Shown: in pieces, positions 51,988 through 60,190 of the stretch
Position numbering within the stretch: position 1 is the stretch's first letter
Layout: every line of letters begins with the position of its first letter
Notes under the pieces: generated by a model
Told to the model about the DNA's origin: nothing
Database searches by the model: none
The model's input: only the letters and a program-made list of their open reading frames with translations
Position numbers and translations under genes: made by a program
Source of the DNA: Methylocystis sp. Sn-Cys
Lineage (GTDB): Bacteria > Pseudomonadota > Alphaproteobacteria > Rhizobiales > Beijerinckiaceae
Direction: 5' to 3'
Assembly: GCF_016745395.1 (NCBI RefSeq)
Contig: NZ_JAERVJ010000001.1
Coordinates: 930,001 to 994,000, forward strand
Length of the DNA: 64,000 bases

Positions 51988-53484
51988 ATGCAGGAGCTGA
52001 CGCATTTTATCGGAGGGCGTCGCGTCCTCGGACGCTCTGGCCGTTTCGTCGACCTTTACGAGCCGATGACCGGCGCGGTCAGGACTCGCGCGCCGCTGGC
52101 TTCATCCGAAGAGGTTCACGCCGCCGTCGCCGATGCGCGGGCCGCGCAGGCCGAGTGGGCGGCGGTCAATCCACAGTGGCGCGCGCGCGTCATGATCCGC
52201 TTTCTGGAGATCTTGGCGCGAGAGCAGGACGCCCTCGCCAAGCTCCTTGCTTGCGAGCATGGCAAGACGATCGCCGATGCGCGCGGCGATATTCAACGCG
52301 GCCTGGAGGTCGTCGAATTTTGCGTGGGCGCGCCGCATCTCCTCAAAGGCGACTACACGAATTCGGCTGGCGCCGGCATCGACATCGCCTCCATGCGCCA
52401 GCCCATTGGCGTGGCGGCGGGGATCACGCCGTTCAACTTCCCGGCGATGATCCCGATGTGGATGTTCGCGCCAGCGATTGCTTGCGGCGACGCCTTCATT
52501 CTCAAACCGTCGGAGCGCAATCCCAGCGTGCCGTTGCGTCTCGCGGAGCTGATGCTGGAAGCCGGCCTGCCGCCGGGCGTCCTCAACGTGATCAACGGCG
52601 ACAAAGAGGCGGTCGACGCGCTCCTCGATCATGTCGACGTCGAAGCGATCGCCTTTGTCGGCTCGACGCCAATCGCAGAATATGTCTATGCGCGCGCGGC
52701 GGGGAACGGCAAAAGGGCGCAATGTTTCGGCGCTGGAAAAAACCACATGGTTGTCATGCCGGACGCTGACATGGACCAAGCCGTCGATGCGCTGGTTGGC
52801 GCGGGTTACGGCTCGGCTGGCGAGCGCTGCATGGCGGTTTCCGTCGCCGTGCCGGTTGGTCAATCGACGGCGAAGGAGCTGCTGCGTCGGCTGACGCCGC
52901 GAGTCAAGTCCTTGAAGGTCGGTCTGTCGACGGATGAAACGGCGGACTTTGGGCCGCTGATCTCGAAGGCTCATCTCGACAGAGTGCAAAACTACGTTTC
53001 GCTCGGTGTTTCCGAAGGCGCCAAGCTCCTCGTCGATGGGCGCGGTTTCAAGATGCAGGGTTATGAAAGCGGCTTCTTCATCGGCGGCTGTCTGTTCGAC
53101 GAGGTCGAGCCCAGCATGCGAATCTACCGGGAAGAGATCTTCGGCCCCGTGCTCTCGGTCGTGCGCGCGGAGAATTACCGACAGGCGCTCGCGCTTGTCG
53201 ATCAGCACGAATATGGCAATGGCGCCGCCATATTCACTAGGTCGGGCGATGTTGCGCGGGATTTCGCCTCGCGCGCCAAAGCCGGGATGATCGGCGTCAA
53301 TGTCGCGACGCCGACGCCGCTCGCCTATTACACATTCGGCGGCTGGAAACGCTCTTTCTTTGGCGATCTCAACCAGCATGGCGCGGATGCGTTTCGCTTC
53401 TTTACGAGAACGAAAACCGTCACCTCGCGCTGGGCTGGCGGCGGCAGGGAAGGGGCGAATTTCGCCTTTCCGACGATGTCCTGA
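51988..53484 (+). CDS. mmsA: Methylmalonate-semialdehyde dehydrogenase (CoA-acylating)
   Basis: The 498-residue aldehyde dehydrogenase has the MMSDH pattern: TPFNFPAMIPMWMFAPAIACG, KPSERNPSVPLRLAELM, FVGSTPIAEYVYARA and a catalytic Cys in GYGSAGERCMAVSVAVPVG. The motif EIFGPVLSVVRAENYRQAL and a C-terminal FGGWKRSFFGDLNQHG are also present. The absence of the Glu seen in hydrolytic ALDHs, with GAGKNHMVVMPDAD instead, fits the CoA-dependent branch. It turns methylmalonate semialdehyde into propionyl-CoA, using NAD, in valine catabolism. It follows fahA by 26 bases. Confidence 0.95.
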   Translation: MQELTHFIGGRRVLGRSGRFVDLYEPMTGAVRTRAPLASSEEVHAAVADARAAQAEWAAVNPQWRARVMIRFLEILAREQDALAKLLACEHGKTIADARGDIQRGLEVVEFCVGAPHLLKGDYTNSAGAGIDIASMRQPIGVAAGITPFNFPAMIPMWMFAPAIACGDAFILKPSERNPSVPLRLAELMLEAGLPPGVLNVINGDKEAVDALLDHVDVEAIAFVGSTPIAEYVYARAAGNGKRAQCFGAGKNHMVVMPDADMDQAVDALVGAGYGSAGERCMAVSVAVPVGQSTAKELLRRLTPRVKSLKVGLSTDETADFGPLISKAHLDRVQNYVSLGVSEGAKLLVDGRGFKMQGYESGFFIGGCLFDEVEPSMRIYREEIFGPVLSVVRAENYRQALALVDQHEYGNGAAIFTRSGDVARDFASRAKAGMIGVNVATPTPLAYYTFGGWKRSFFGDLNQHGADAFRFFTRTKTVTSRWAGGGREGANFAFPTMS

Positions 53485-53499
53485 GCAAGGAGAGCCCAT

Positions 53500-54375
53500 T
53501 TGTCTCGCATCGCCTTCATCGGATTGGGCGCCATGGGGCTTCCGATGGCCGCCAATCTCTCGGCGTCGGGCTATGAAATCGCGGGCTTCGATTGCTCGGC
53601 CTCCGCCCGCGATAAGGCGGCGCGCCAAGGCCTCCGGCTCAGCGACTCGATGGAGCAGGCGGCCAAGGGCGCCGACGCAGTTGTGACGATGCTGCAAAAC
53701 GGCGGCCAGGTTCTATCCGTCTGGAAGGGATTGCTTGGACTTGCAGCCGATGCGCTCTTCATCGATTGCTCCACCATCGATCTGGCGAGCGCCCGACGCG
53801 CCCATGGCCTGGCGCGCGCGCGGGGCGCGCTATCGGTGGACGCGCCAGTTTCGGGCGGAGTCGCCGGCGCACAGGCGGGCAAGCTTACTTTTATGTGCGG
53901 GGCCGAACTAGAGGCTTTCGAGAAGGCCCAGCCAATCCTGCAAAGCATGGGCGCGCGCATCGTGCGTTGCGGCGGCCCAGCGCTCGGGCAGGCGGCGAAG
54001 ATTTGCAATAATCTGATGCTCGGCGTCGCCATGGCCGCCACGGCGGAGGCTTTTACCCTCGCCGAGCGGCTCGGACTTTCCAGCCAGGCGCTTTTCGACG
54101 TGGCGTCGGTCTCGTCGGGACAATCCTGGTCGCTGACGAGCTATTGCCCCGTGGCCGGATTGACGCCGGATTCGCCCGCCAACCGGGGCTACAAGGCCGG
54201 CTTCCAGACGAAGCTCATGCTCAAGGATTTGAGGCTCGCCGAAATGGCGGCTGCGGGTTCCGGGCTCGAGACGCCCATGGCTTCAGCCGCGGCTCGGCTC
54301 TATTCTGAGTTCGAGAGCGAAGGGGGCGGGGAAGACGACTTCTCCGGGGTGATTCAGGCGATGCGGCGGCGTTGA
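53500..54375 (+). CDS. mmsB: 3-hydroxyisobutyrate dehydrogenase
   Basis: The start is TTG 53500 with AAGGAGAG upstream; 291 residues. Beta-hydroxyacid dehydrogenase signatures are complete: FIGLGAMGLPMAANL (NAD loop), DAPVSGGVAGAQAGKLTFM, the catalytic Lys in GQAAKICNNLMLGVAMAA, and TKLMLKDLRLAEMAA. It oxidises 3-hydroxyisobutyrate to methylmalonate semialdehyde, the substrate of mmsA just upstream. Together with the hydrolase at 38945 this gives a near-complete valine route. Confidence 0.95.
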   Translation: MSRIAFIGLGAMGLPMAANLSASGYEIAGFDCSASARDKAARQGLRLSDSMEQAAKGADAVVTMLQNGGQVLSVWKGLLGLAADALFIDCSTIDLASARRAHGLARARGALSVDAPVSGGVAGAQAGKLTFMCGAELEAFEKAQPILQSMGARIVRCGGPALGQAAKICNNLMLGVAMAATAEAFTLAERLGLSSQALFDVASVSSGQSWSLTSYCPVAGLTPDSPANRGYKAGFQTKLMLKDLRLAEMAAAGSGLETPMASAAARLYSEFESEGGGEDDFSGVIQAMRRR

Positions 54376-54430
54376 GGCGCAAGCAGTCCCCGCGGCGGGG
54401 AGCGCAGACGACGCCGAGTGATTGAATTTG

Positions 54431-54520
54431 TGGCGGAGAGGGAGGGATTCGAACCCCCGATACAGTTGCCCGTATGCCGCATTTCGAGTGCGGTGCTTTC
54501 AACCACTCAGCCACCTCTCC
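54431..54520 (-). tRNA. tRNA-Ser (anticodon CGA)
   Basis: On the minus strand the acceptor GGAGAGG (5' end at 54520) pairs with CCTCTCC, and CCA is encoded (54431-54433). The anticodon stem CCGCA/TGCGG flanks CTCGAAA, giving CGA. A long variable arm and GGTTCGAATCCC T-loop confirm a class II serine tRNA reading TCG codons. Confidence 0.97.
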
Positions 54521-54726
54521 GGCGCGCCGATTCGGCCCCAAGGGGCCACAGCTTTGTGGTGAGGGGCCCCTTAACACGCAAATCGACGCGTGATCAAGCG
54601 GGAGTCGCGCCATTGGCGCAACTGAAGCGCCGTTTGGACGTAAAAGACGGAAATTTGGGCGCAAGAGGGATAATTTCGATCTCGGCAATTGCGTTCCGAG
54701 CCGCCATGAATATATTGCGCGCCAAC
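54521..54726. promoter_or_regulatory. Divergent region between two serine tRNA genes
   Basis: Both tRNA genes are read outward from this 206-base gap. It contains an inverted repeat AAGGGGCC / GGCCCCTT at about 54539-54573. The repeat is on the 5' side of both genes, so it is unlikely to be their terminator. Confidence 0.4.
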
Positions 54727-54816
54727 GGAGGGGTGGCCGAGTGGTTGAAGGCGCACGCCTGGAAAGTGTGTATACGGGAAACCGTATCGCGGGTTCGAAT
54801 CCCGCCCCCTCCGCCA
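54727..54816 (+). tRNA. tRNA-Ser (anticodon GGA)
   Basis: The acceptor GGAGGGG (54727-54733) pairs with CCCCTCC (54806-54812), followed by G and an encoded CCA. The D-arm TGGCCGAGTGG, anticodon loop CTGGAAA, a long variable arm and GGTTCGAATCCC T-loop define a class II serine tRNA with anticodon GGA, reading TCC/TCT codons. Confidence 0.97.
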
Positions 54817-54863
54817 TTCCATTTCCGCTTGATTGGCTCGCATGCCGCGCCTCGCGGCGCTTC

Positions 54864-55223
54864 TCATCGTTCCCCTTTCCGGCCCGTTCTCGACGACGCC
54901 GCCAAGCCGAGGAAAACCATCACAGCCTGGTTGAGCCGGACCACGTCCTCGTCGTCCAGCCGGCCGATCCGCTCTCCGGCCTTGGATTTCGGGACGGTGG
55001 TAATCTTGTCCACCATCAGCCGAGAGGAGGAATTTAGCCCGTTGCGCTCGTTTGGCTCCACCAGAAGCCGGAACAGAGGCGCTTCGGTCGGGTCCGTGGT
55101 GAAGGCGCAGATCGTGATCGAATCCGTGGCATCGAAGCTGTCGTCCTGCACGATGACGACGGGGCGAGGCTTGCCTGCGTAGTGCTTGCCGCCGGAAACG
55201 GTCCAGATGTCTCCCCGCCTCAT
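54864..55223 (-). CDS. MazF/PemK-type toxin (predicted mRNA interferase)
   Basis: The 119-residue product has the MazF opening MRRGDIWTVSGGKHYAGKPRPVVIVQDD (conserved RGDIW and KPRPVVIV), TICAFTTDPTEAPLFRL, SRLMVDKITTVPKSKAGERIGRL and a C-terminal helix. The family cuts single-stranded RNA at short motifs. Its start overlaps the stop of the antitoxin gene by 4 bases, the usual antitoxin-toxin order. It lies 47 bases from tRNA-Ser(GGA), converging on it. Confidence 0.9.
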   Translation of the reverse strand: MRRGDIWTVSGGKHYAGKPRPVVIVQDDSFDATDSITICAFTTDPTEAPLFRLLVEPNERNGLNSSSRLMVDKITTVPKSKAGERIGRLDDEDVVRLNQAVMVFLGLAASSRTGRKGER

Positions 55224-55444
55224 TCTTCGTCCCAGTCGGACACGGCGTCGATGAACGCCTGATCTTCGGCAGCATGGGCGCTCGCCGCCACGGCCAGAGA
55301 TTGCCGGTGCGCCTCAGATCGGAAGGACGACGCCCGCACGTCCGGCACCCAAATCTGGATCGGCCGCAGGCCTTGGGCGCGCAGCCGGTCTCGGTGCTCC
55401 CGCACCTTCACCTTGATGGGCTTCGCGCCTCTCGCCTGCACCAT
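55220..55444 (-). CDS. MazE-like antitoxin (DUF3018 family)
   Basis: The start is ATG 55444 with CAGAGGATCGG upstream; 74 residues. The pattern VKVREHRDRLRAQGLRPIQIW then VPDVRASSFRSEAHRQSLAV is the DUF3018 antitoxin signature. A basic N-terminal part should bind the operator and an acidic tail (DAVSDWDEE) the toxin. It is the first gene of the pair, so it should repress its own promoter; the gap of 112 bases to the aldo-keto reductase end holds that promoter. Confidence 0.88.
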   Translation of the reverse strand: MVQARGAKPIKVKVREHRDRLRAQGLRPIQIWVPDVRASSFRSEAHRQSLAVAASAHAAEDQAFIDAVSDWDEE

Positions 55445-55556
55445 GATCCGATCCTCTGATAAAGTTACATGTAACCCATCGGGAGGCGCCGGGCAAGGGG
55501 AACAGATCGGTTTGGCAGTCCGGGATGCCGATCTCGCGCAAAACCCCGACGGGCCC

Positions 55557-56594
55557 TCAACCCACCATACCCGGATTGAGGCGGGTGAACCCTTCCTGCC
55601 GCCGGTAAGGGAAATGCGGATAGGGCGCCGCAACGGCGCTCGCTTCGTCGAGCGTGGCGATCTGTTTGGCGGAAAGCGTCCAGCCGATTGCGCCGAGGTT
55701 CTGGCGAAGCTGATCCTCGTTGCGCGCGCCGATGATCACGGAGGAAACTGTCGGGCGCTGGATGAGCCAGTTGATCGCCACCTGCGGCAGGGTCTTGCCG
55801 GTTTCCGCCGCCACCGCCTCCAGCGCATCGACGACGCGGTAAAGATAATCGTCCTCGACCGGCGGGCCGTACTGAGCGGTGTCGTGCAAGCGGCTTCCTT
55901 CCGGCAATGGCGCGCCGCGCCTGATCTTGCCCGTGAGCCGTCCCCAGCCAAGTGGACTCCACACCAGAGCGCCGAGACCCTGATCGGCCCCGAACGGCAT
56001 GAGATCCCACTCGTAATCGCGGCCGATCAGCGAGTAATAGACCTGATTGGCGACATAGCGCGGCCAGCCGTAGCGGTCGGCGACCGCCAGCGCCTTCATG
56101 ATCTGCCAGCCAGAGAAGTTCGACACGCCGACATAACGGACCTTGCCGTCGCGCACGAGCGTATCGAGCGTGGACAAAACTTCCTCCACGGGCGTCGCCG
56201 CGTCGAAGGCGTGCAACTGCAAGAGGTCGATATAGTCGGTGCCGAGCCGCCTCAGCGCGTCCTCGACGGCGCGGATCAGGCGGAAACGCGACGAGCCCGC
56301 GTCATTCGGGCCGTTGCCCATCGGCAGGCTGGTTTTTGTCGAGATAAGCGCGTGATCGCGCCGCCCCTTCAGCGCGGCGCCAAGCGCCTCCTCGGAGGCG
56401 CCGTTGGAATAGACGTCGGCCGTGTCGAAGAGGTTGACGCCTGCGTCCAGGCAAATGTCGACGAGACGGCGCGCTTCGTTGGCGTCGGTAGTGCCCCAGG
56501 CGCGGAACAACTGCCCGACGCCGCCGAATGTGGCGGCGCCGAAGCTCAAAACTGGAACTTTGAGACCGGATCGACCGAGCGAGCGATATTCCAT
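55557..56594 (-). CDS. Aldo/keto reductase
   Basis: The 345-residue TIM-barrel protein has the full catalytic tetrad: Asp and Tyr in NLFDTADVYSNGASEE, Lys in ALISTKTSLPM and His in DLLQLHAFDAATPVEE. NADPH-binding features IIGARNEDQLRQNL lie near the C-terminus. Family members reduce aldehydes or ketones; the physiological substrate cannot be told from sequence. It is divergent from the LysR-type regulator at 56737, which is its likely controller. Confidence 0.9.
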   Translation of the reverse strand: MEYRSLGRSGLKVPVLSFGAATFGGVGQLFRAWGTTDANEARRLVDICLDAGVNLFDTADVYSNGASEEALGAALKGRRDHALISTKTSLPMGNGPNDAGSSRFRLIRAVEDALRRLGTDYIDLLQLHAFDAATPVEEVLSTLDTLVRDGKVRYVGVSNFSGWQIMKALAVADRYGWPRYVANQVYYSLIGRDYEWDLMPFGADQGLGALVWSPLGWGRLTGKIRRGAPLPEGSRLHDTAQYGPPVEDDYLYRVVDALEAVAAETGKTLPQVAINWLIQRPTVSSVIIGARNEDQLRQNLGAIGWTLSAKQIATLDEASAVAAPYPHFPYRRQEGFTRLNPGMVG

Positions 56595-56736
56595 TGAATG
56601 ATCCTTTCAAATGCGAGGGGGGATCGCCGGAACGAAGCCTGCGCGAGACCAACCCGGAAGACGTTCCCAAGATAGACGCCGCGCTGAAGGCGACATAGAA
56701 TGCCAATAGGAACATCACTTATGAATTGAATGACCA
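56595..56736. promoter_or_regulatory. Divergent region between aldo/keto reductase and LysR genes
   Basis: The 142-base gap should contain a LysR binding site. A T-N11-A pair can be found but is too common to assign. The right half (56690-56735) is AT-rich. Confidence 0.4.
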
Positions 56737-57642
56737 ATGACGCGGCCAGAGATCAACCGTTCCGGCGAGATGGAGGTCTTCGTTTGCGTTGTGGAGCGCG
56801 GAGGGTTCTCCGCCGCCGCACGCGCGCGCCGCATGACGCCTTCGGCGGTCAGCAAGCTCGTCTCCCGTCTGGAAGCTCGCCTTGGCGCAAGGTTGGTCAA
56901 CCGTTCTACCCGCGCCTTTCAGCTCACGCCGGAGGGATGCGCATTCTATGAGCGGGCGGCGCGCATTCTGGCCGACATCGAGGACGCCGAACGTAGTGCA
57001 GGCTCGGGCGAGCAGCCGGTGGGTCGAATCCGGCTCACTGCCAACGCCTCCTATGCCACGCATATCTTGGCGCCGATCCTGCCCGAGTTTTTGGACCACT
57101 ATCCCGGTGTCACGCTCGATCTCATCCAAACCGATATGGTGGTGGATCTGCTGGCGGAGCGAACCGACGTGGCGGTTCGCGCGGGACCGCTGAAAAGCTC
57201 CAGCCTTGTCGCCCGAAAGCTGGGCGATACGGCGATGGTCGTCGTCGGCGCGCCTGCTTATCTCGCCCGCTTCGGCGAGCCGAAGACGGTGGACGAGCTC
57301 GACCGTCACAACCGCCTCGGCTTCAGCTATGTCCGCACAGTCGATGGCTGGCCAATGCGCAAGGACGGCGAAATCACCGTCGTTCCCACCGTGGGGCGCG
57401 TGCAAGCGAGCGATGGCGAGGCGCTGCGGCGGCTGGCGCTTTGCGGCGCAGGGCTTACGCGTCTCGCCAGCTTTACCGTGCGCAAGGATATCGACGCCGG
57501 CCGCCTTCGGCCGGTTCTCGAACATCTGAACCCCGGCGACCGGGAAGCCTTCCATGCCGTCCACATCGGGCAGGGCGGGCCGCTCCCCTCGCGGGTAAGG
57601 GCGCTCCTCGACTTCTTGGCGGAAAGAGGGAAGGTTTTATGA
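56737..57642 (+). CDS. LysR-family transcriptional regulator
   Basis: The 301-residue product has an N-terminal winged helix (MEVFVCVVERGGFSAAARARRMTPSAVSKLVSRLEARLGARLVNRSTR) and a periplasmic-binding-like effector domain from about residue 95 (PVGRIRLTANASYATHILAPILPEF, VAVRAGPLKSSSLVARKLGDT). It is typical of the AaeR/CrgA-like branch. The divergent aldo/keto reductase gene is the expected target. A start at ATG 56770 (MEVFV) is possible but 56737 keeps a family-like N-terminus. Confidence 0.92.
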   Translation: MTRPEINRSGEMEVFVCVVERGGFSAAARARRMTPSAVSKLVSRLEARLGARLVNRSTRAFQLTPEGCAFYERAARILADIEDAERSAGSGEQPVGRIRLTANASYATHILAPILPEFLDHYPGVTLDLIQTDMVVDLLAERTDVAVRAGPLKSSSLVARKLGDTAMVVVGAPAYLARFGEPKTVDELDRHNRLGFSYVRTVDGWPMRKDGEITVVPTVGRVQASDGEALRRLALCGAGLTRLASFTVRKDIDAGRLRPVLEHLNPGDREAFHAVHIGQGGPLPSRVRALLDFLAERGKVL

Positions 57643-57670
57643 CTCGGTCTCCGGTTATTCCTGAGAGCGA

Positions 57671-58669
<999 letters not shown>

Positions 58670-58685
58670 CGGAATGTTCCTTTTG

Positions 58686-58703
58686 CTAGAATGATCGCTC
58701 TAT
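58686..58703. promoter_or_regulatory. Imperfect TetR operator candidate near the aldo/keto reductase start
   Basis: CTAGAATG-AT-CGCTCTAT repeats the half-sites of the perfect palindrome at 58740 with mismatches. It starts 17 bases upstream of the reductase gene, a position suited to repression. Confidence 0.55.
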
Positions 58704-58739
58704 CTTTATATCCACGACGGGAGCGGCGGGTCAAGATTC

Positions 58740-58757
58740 CTAGAGCGTCCGCTCTAG
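58740..58757. promoter_or_regulatory. Perfect palindrome CTAGAGCG-TC-CGCTCTAG, TetR operator candidate
   Basis: The two 8-base arms are exact inverted copies. It ends 16 bases before the TetR-family ATG, as expected for an autoregulated repressor that also controls the divergent reductase. Confidence 0.7.
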
Positions 58758-58773
58758 TTTTTGGAAGGGCAGC

Positions 58774-59409
58774 ATGAGAAAGCTCGATCCCGCCCGGCAC
58801 GATCAAAAGCGGCAGGAAATTCTGTCGGCCGCCAGACGCTGCTTCGAGCGCAGCGGGCTCAAGGGCGCCTCGATCGCGCACATTTGCAAGGAGGCCGGAA
58901 TCAGCCCGGGCCACCTCTATCATTATTTCAAAAGCAAGGACGCGATCGTCGCCACGCTCTCCGAGGCCTGGCTCGACAACATCGGCCGGCGCTTCGAGCA
59001 ATTGCCGATCGAGGAGGACGGCGTCGTGCCGTCACTCGTCGAGGAAATCAGCCAGCTCGTTCCCAGCGGGCCGAACGCCCGTTCGCAGCTCGTCTTCGAA
59101 ATGCTCGCGGAGAGCACGCGCAACGCCGGCATGGCGAAGCTGGTGCAGGCGCACAGCCGCAGGCTGCGCAGCATTCTGGCAAATGTGCTACGGCAGGGGC
59201 AGCAGCGGGGAGCGATCGATCCGGCCCTCGATCCCGAGACGACGGCGACGATCATGATCGCGATGATCGACGGGTTGAAAGCGCTGCCCCTTCGTGATCC
59301 CGAGGCCGATCGCCGCGCTGTCGCGGACATGTTGCAGCAGACGCTTGCGGCCATGCTGAAACGCGATGCGGCGGAAAAGACGGGCGAAATATCCGGTCGC
59401 AGGCGATAA
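58774..59409 (+). CDS. TetR-family transcriptional regulator
   Basis: The start is ATG 58774 with GGAAGGG upstream; 211 residues. The N-terminal helix-turn-helix is clear: ILSAARRCFERSGLKGASIAHICKEAGISPGHLYHYFKSKDAIVATL (residues ~16-62). The C-terminal helical domain (a TetR_C_6-like ligand domain) contains VFEMLAESTRNAGMAKLVQAH. It probably represses the divergent aldo/keto reductase and itself through the paired palindromes in the 104-base gap. Confidence 0.93.
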   Translation: MRKLDPARHDQKRQEILSAARRCFERSGLKGASIAHICKEAGISPGHLYHYFKSKDAIVATLSEAWLDNIGRRFEQLPIEEDGVVPSLVEEISQLVPSGPNARSQLVFEMLAESTRNAGMAKLVQAHSRRLRSILANVLRQGQQRGAIDPALDPETTATIMIAMIDGLKALPLRDPEADRRAVADMLQQTLAAMLKRDAAEKTGEISGRRR

Positions 59410-59594
59410 CCGGCGCCCGCTCCAGACGCCCTGCCGATAAGGCCGTTTTTCGAGTTGCGCTGCGGTTGCTCGCCAGGACAGGGTCGCGACCGCTTGCACG
59501 AAGCCGAGCATGCTCAGGTTGTGAAACGCCGCATTGAACATACTTGACAATGACAGGCGCCGATCGAGCCATCCTCGCGGCCCCGGAGCCGAAC

Positions 59595-60101
59595 ATGCGC
59601 GCGAAAGATATTATGACGACAGACGTGGCCTTCGTTGAGAGCGATGCGACCATGCGCGACGTCGCGCGGCTGTTGATCGAGAAATCGATCAGCGCCGCGC
59701 CGGTCCTCGAGGCGGGAAAGCCCGTCGGGATGATCAGCGAGGGCGACCTCGCCGCCGCCAATGAGCTGCGCCGGAAGGAGCGCGCCCAATGGTGGCTCGC
59801 CCAATTAGCGGAAGGCGAGCCGCTGGATGAGAAATTTCTGGCCGCCGCCCGGAGCGACAATCGTTGCGTCAGAGCGCTGATGTCGCATCCGGTCATCTCG
59901 GTCGCCGAAACAGCGGAGGTCGAGGAGGTCGCGCGCCTGATGGAGGCGCATAAGATCAAGCGGGTTCTCGTTTGCGACGACGGCCGGATGGTCGGGATCG
60001 TAACGCGAGCGGATATTGTGCGCGCTATCGCGGCGGAGCTGGAGGCCGCCTTCCGAACGCCGCCGGTGACGGAGCAGGGCAGGGTGGTCGCCGCCGATTG
60101 A
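59595..60101 (+). CDS. CBS-domain protein (paired CBS/Bateman module)
   Basis: The start is ATG 59595 (MRAKDIMTTDVAFVE) with GGAG upstream; an in-frame ATG at 59544 adds residues unlike the family. The 168-residue product is two CBS motifs: residues ~1-60 (VESDATMRDVARLLIEKSIS, GKPVGMISEGDLA) and ~95-155 (ISVAETAEVEEVARLMEAHKIK, RMVGIVTRADIVRAI). Such modules bind AMP, ATP or similar nucleotides and sense energy state. The FtsH-type protease gene follows after 89 bases on the same strand, so it may be co-transcribed with it. Confidence 0.9.
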   Translation: MRAKDIMTTDVAFVESDATMRDVARLLIEKSISAAPVLEAGKPVGMISEGDLAAANELRRKERAQWWLAQLAEGEPLDEKFLAAARSDNRCVRALMSHPVISVAETAEVEEVARLMEAHKIKRVLVCDDGRMVGIVTRADIVRAIAAELEAAFRTPPVTEQGRVVAAD

Positions 60102-60190
60102 ACGGGCGTGCGGCAAGGTTATGCTCGAGCAGGCTTCCCGGGACGGGATCGGCCGGCGTCCGGCATGGCGTTTGGTGGGGAAAAACCGTT

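Noticed and set aside
52102-53697. 531-residue open frame on the minus strand opposite mmsA
   Set aside because: The plus strand carries a full aldehyde dehydrogenase; the reverse translation has no domain pattern and no ribosome binding site.
54539-54573. Inverted repeat AAGGGGCC / GGCCCCTT as a tRNA terminator
   Set aside because: It lies on the 5' side of both divergent tRNA genes, so it cannot terminate either.
54221-54817. Open frame on the minus strand spanning both tRNA-Ser genes
   Set aside because: It is made of tRNA sequence and the end of mmsB read backwards, a known false-gene pattern around tRNA genes.
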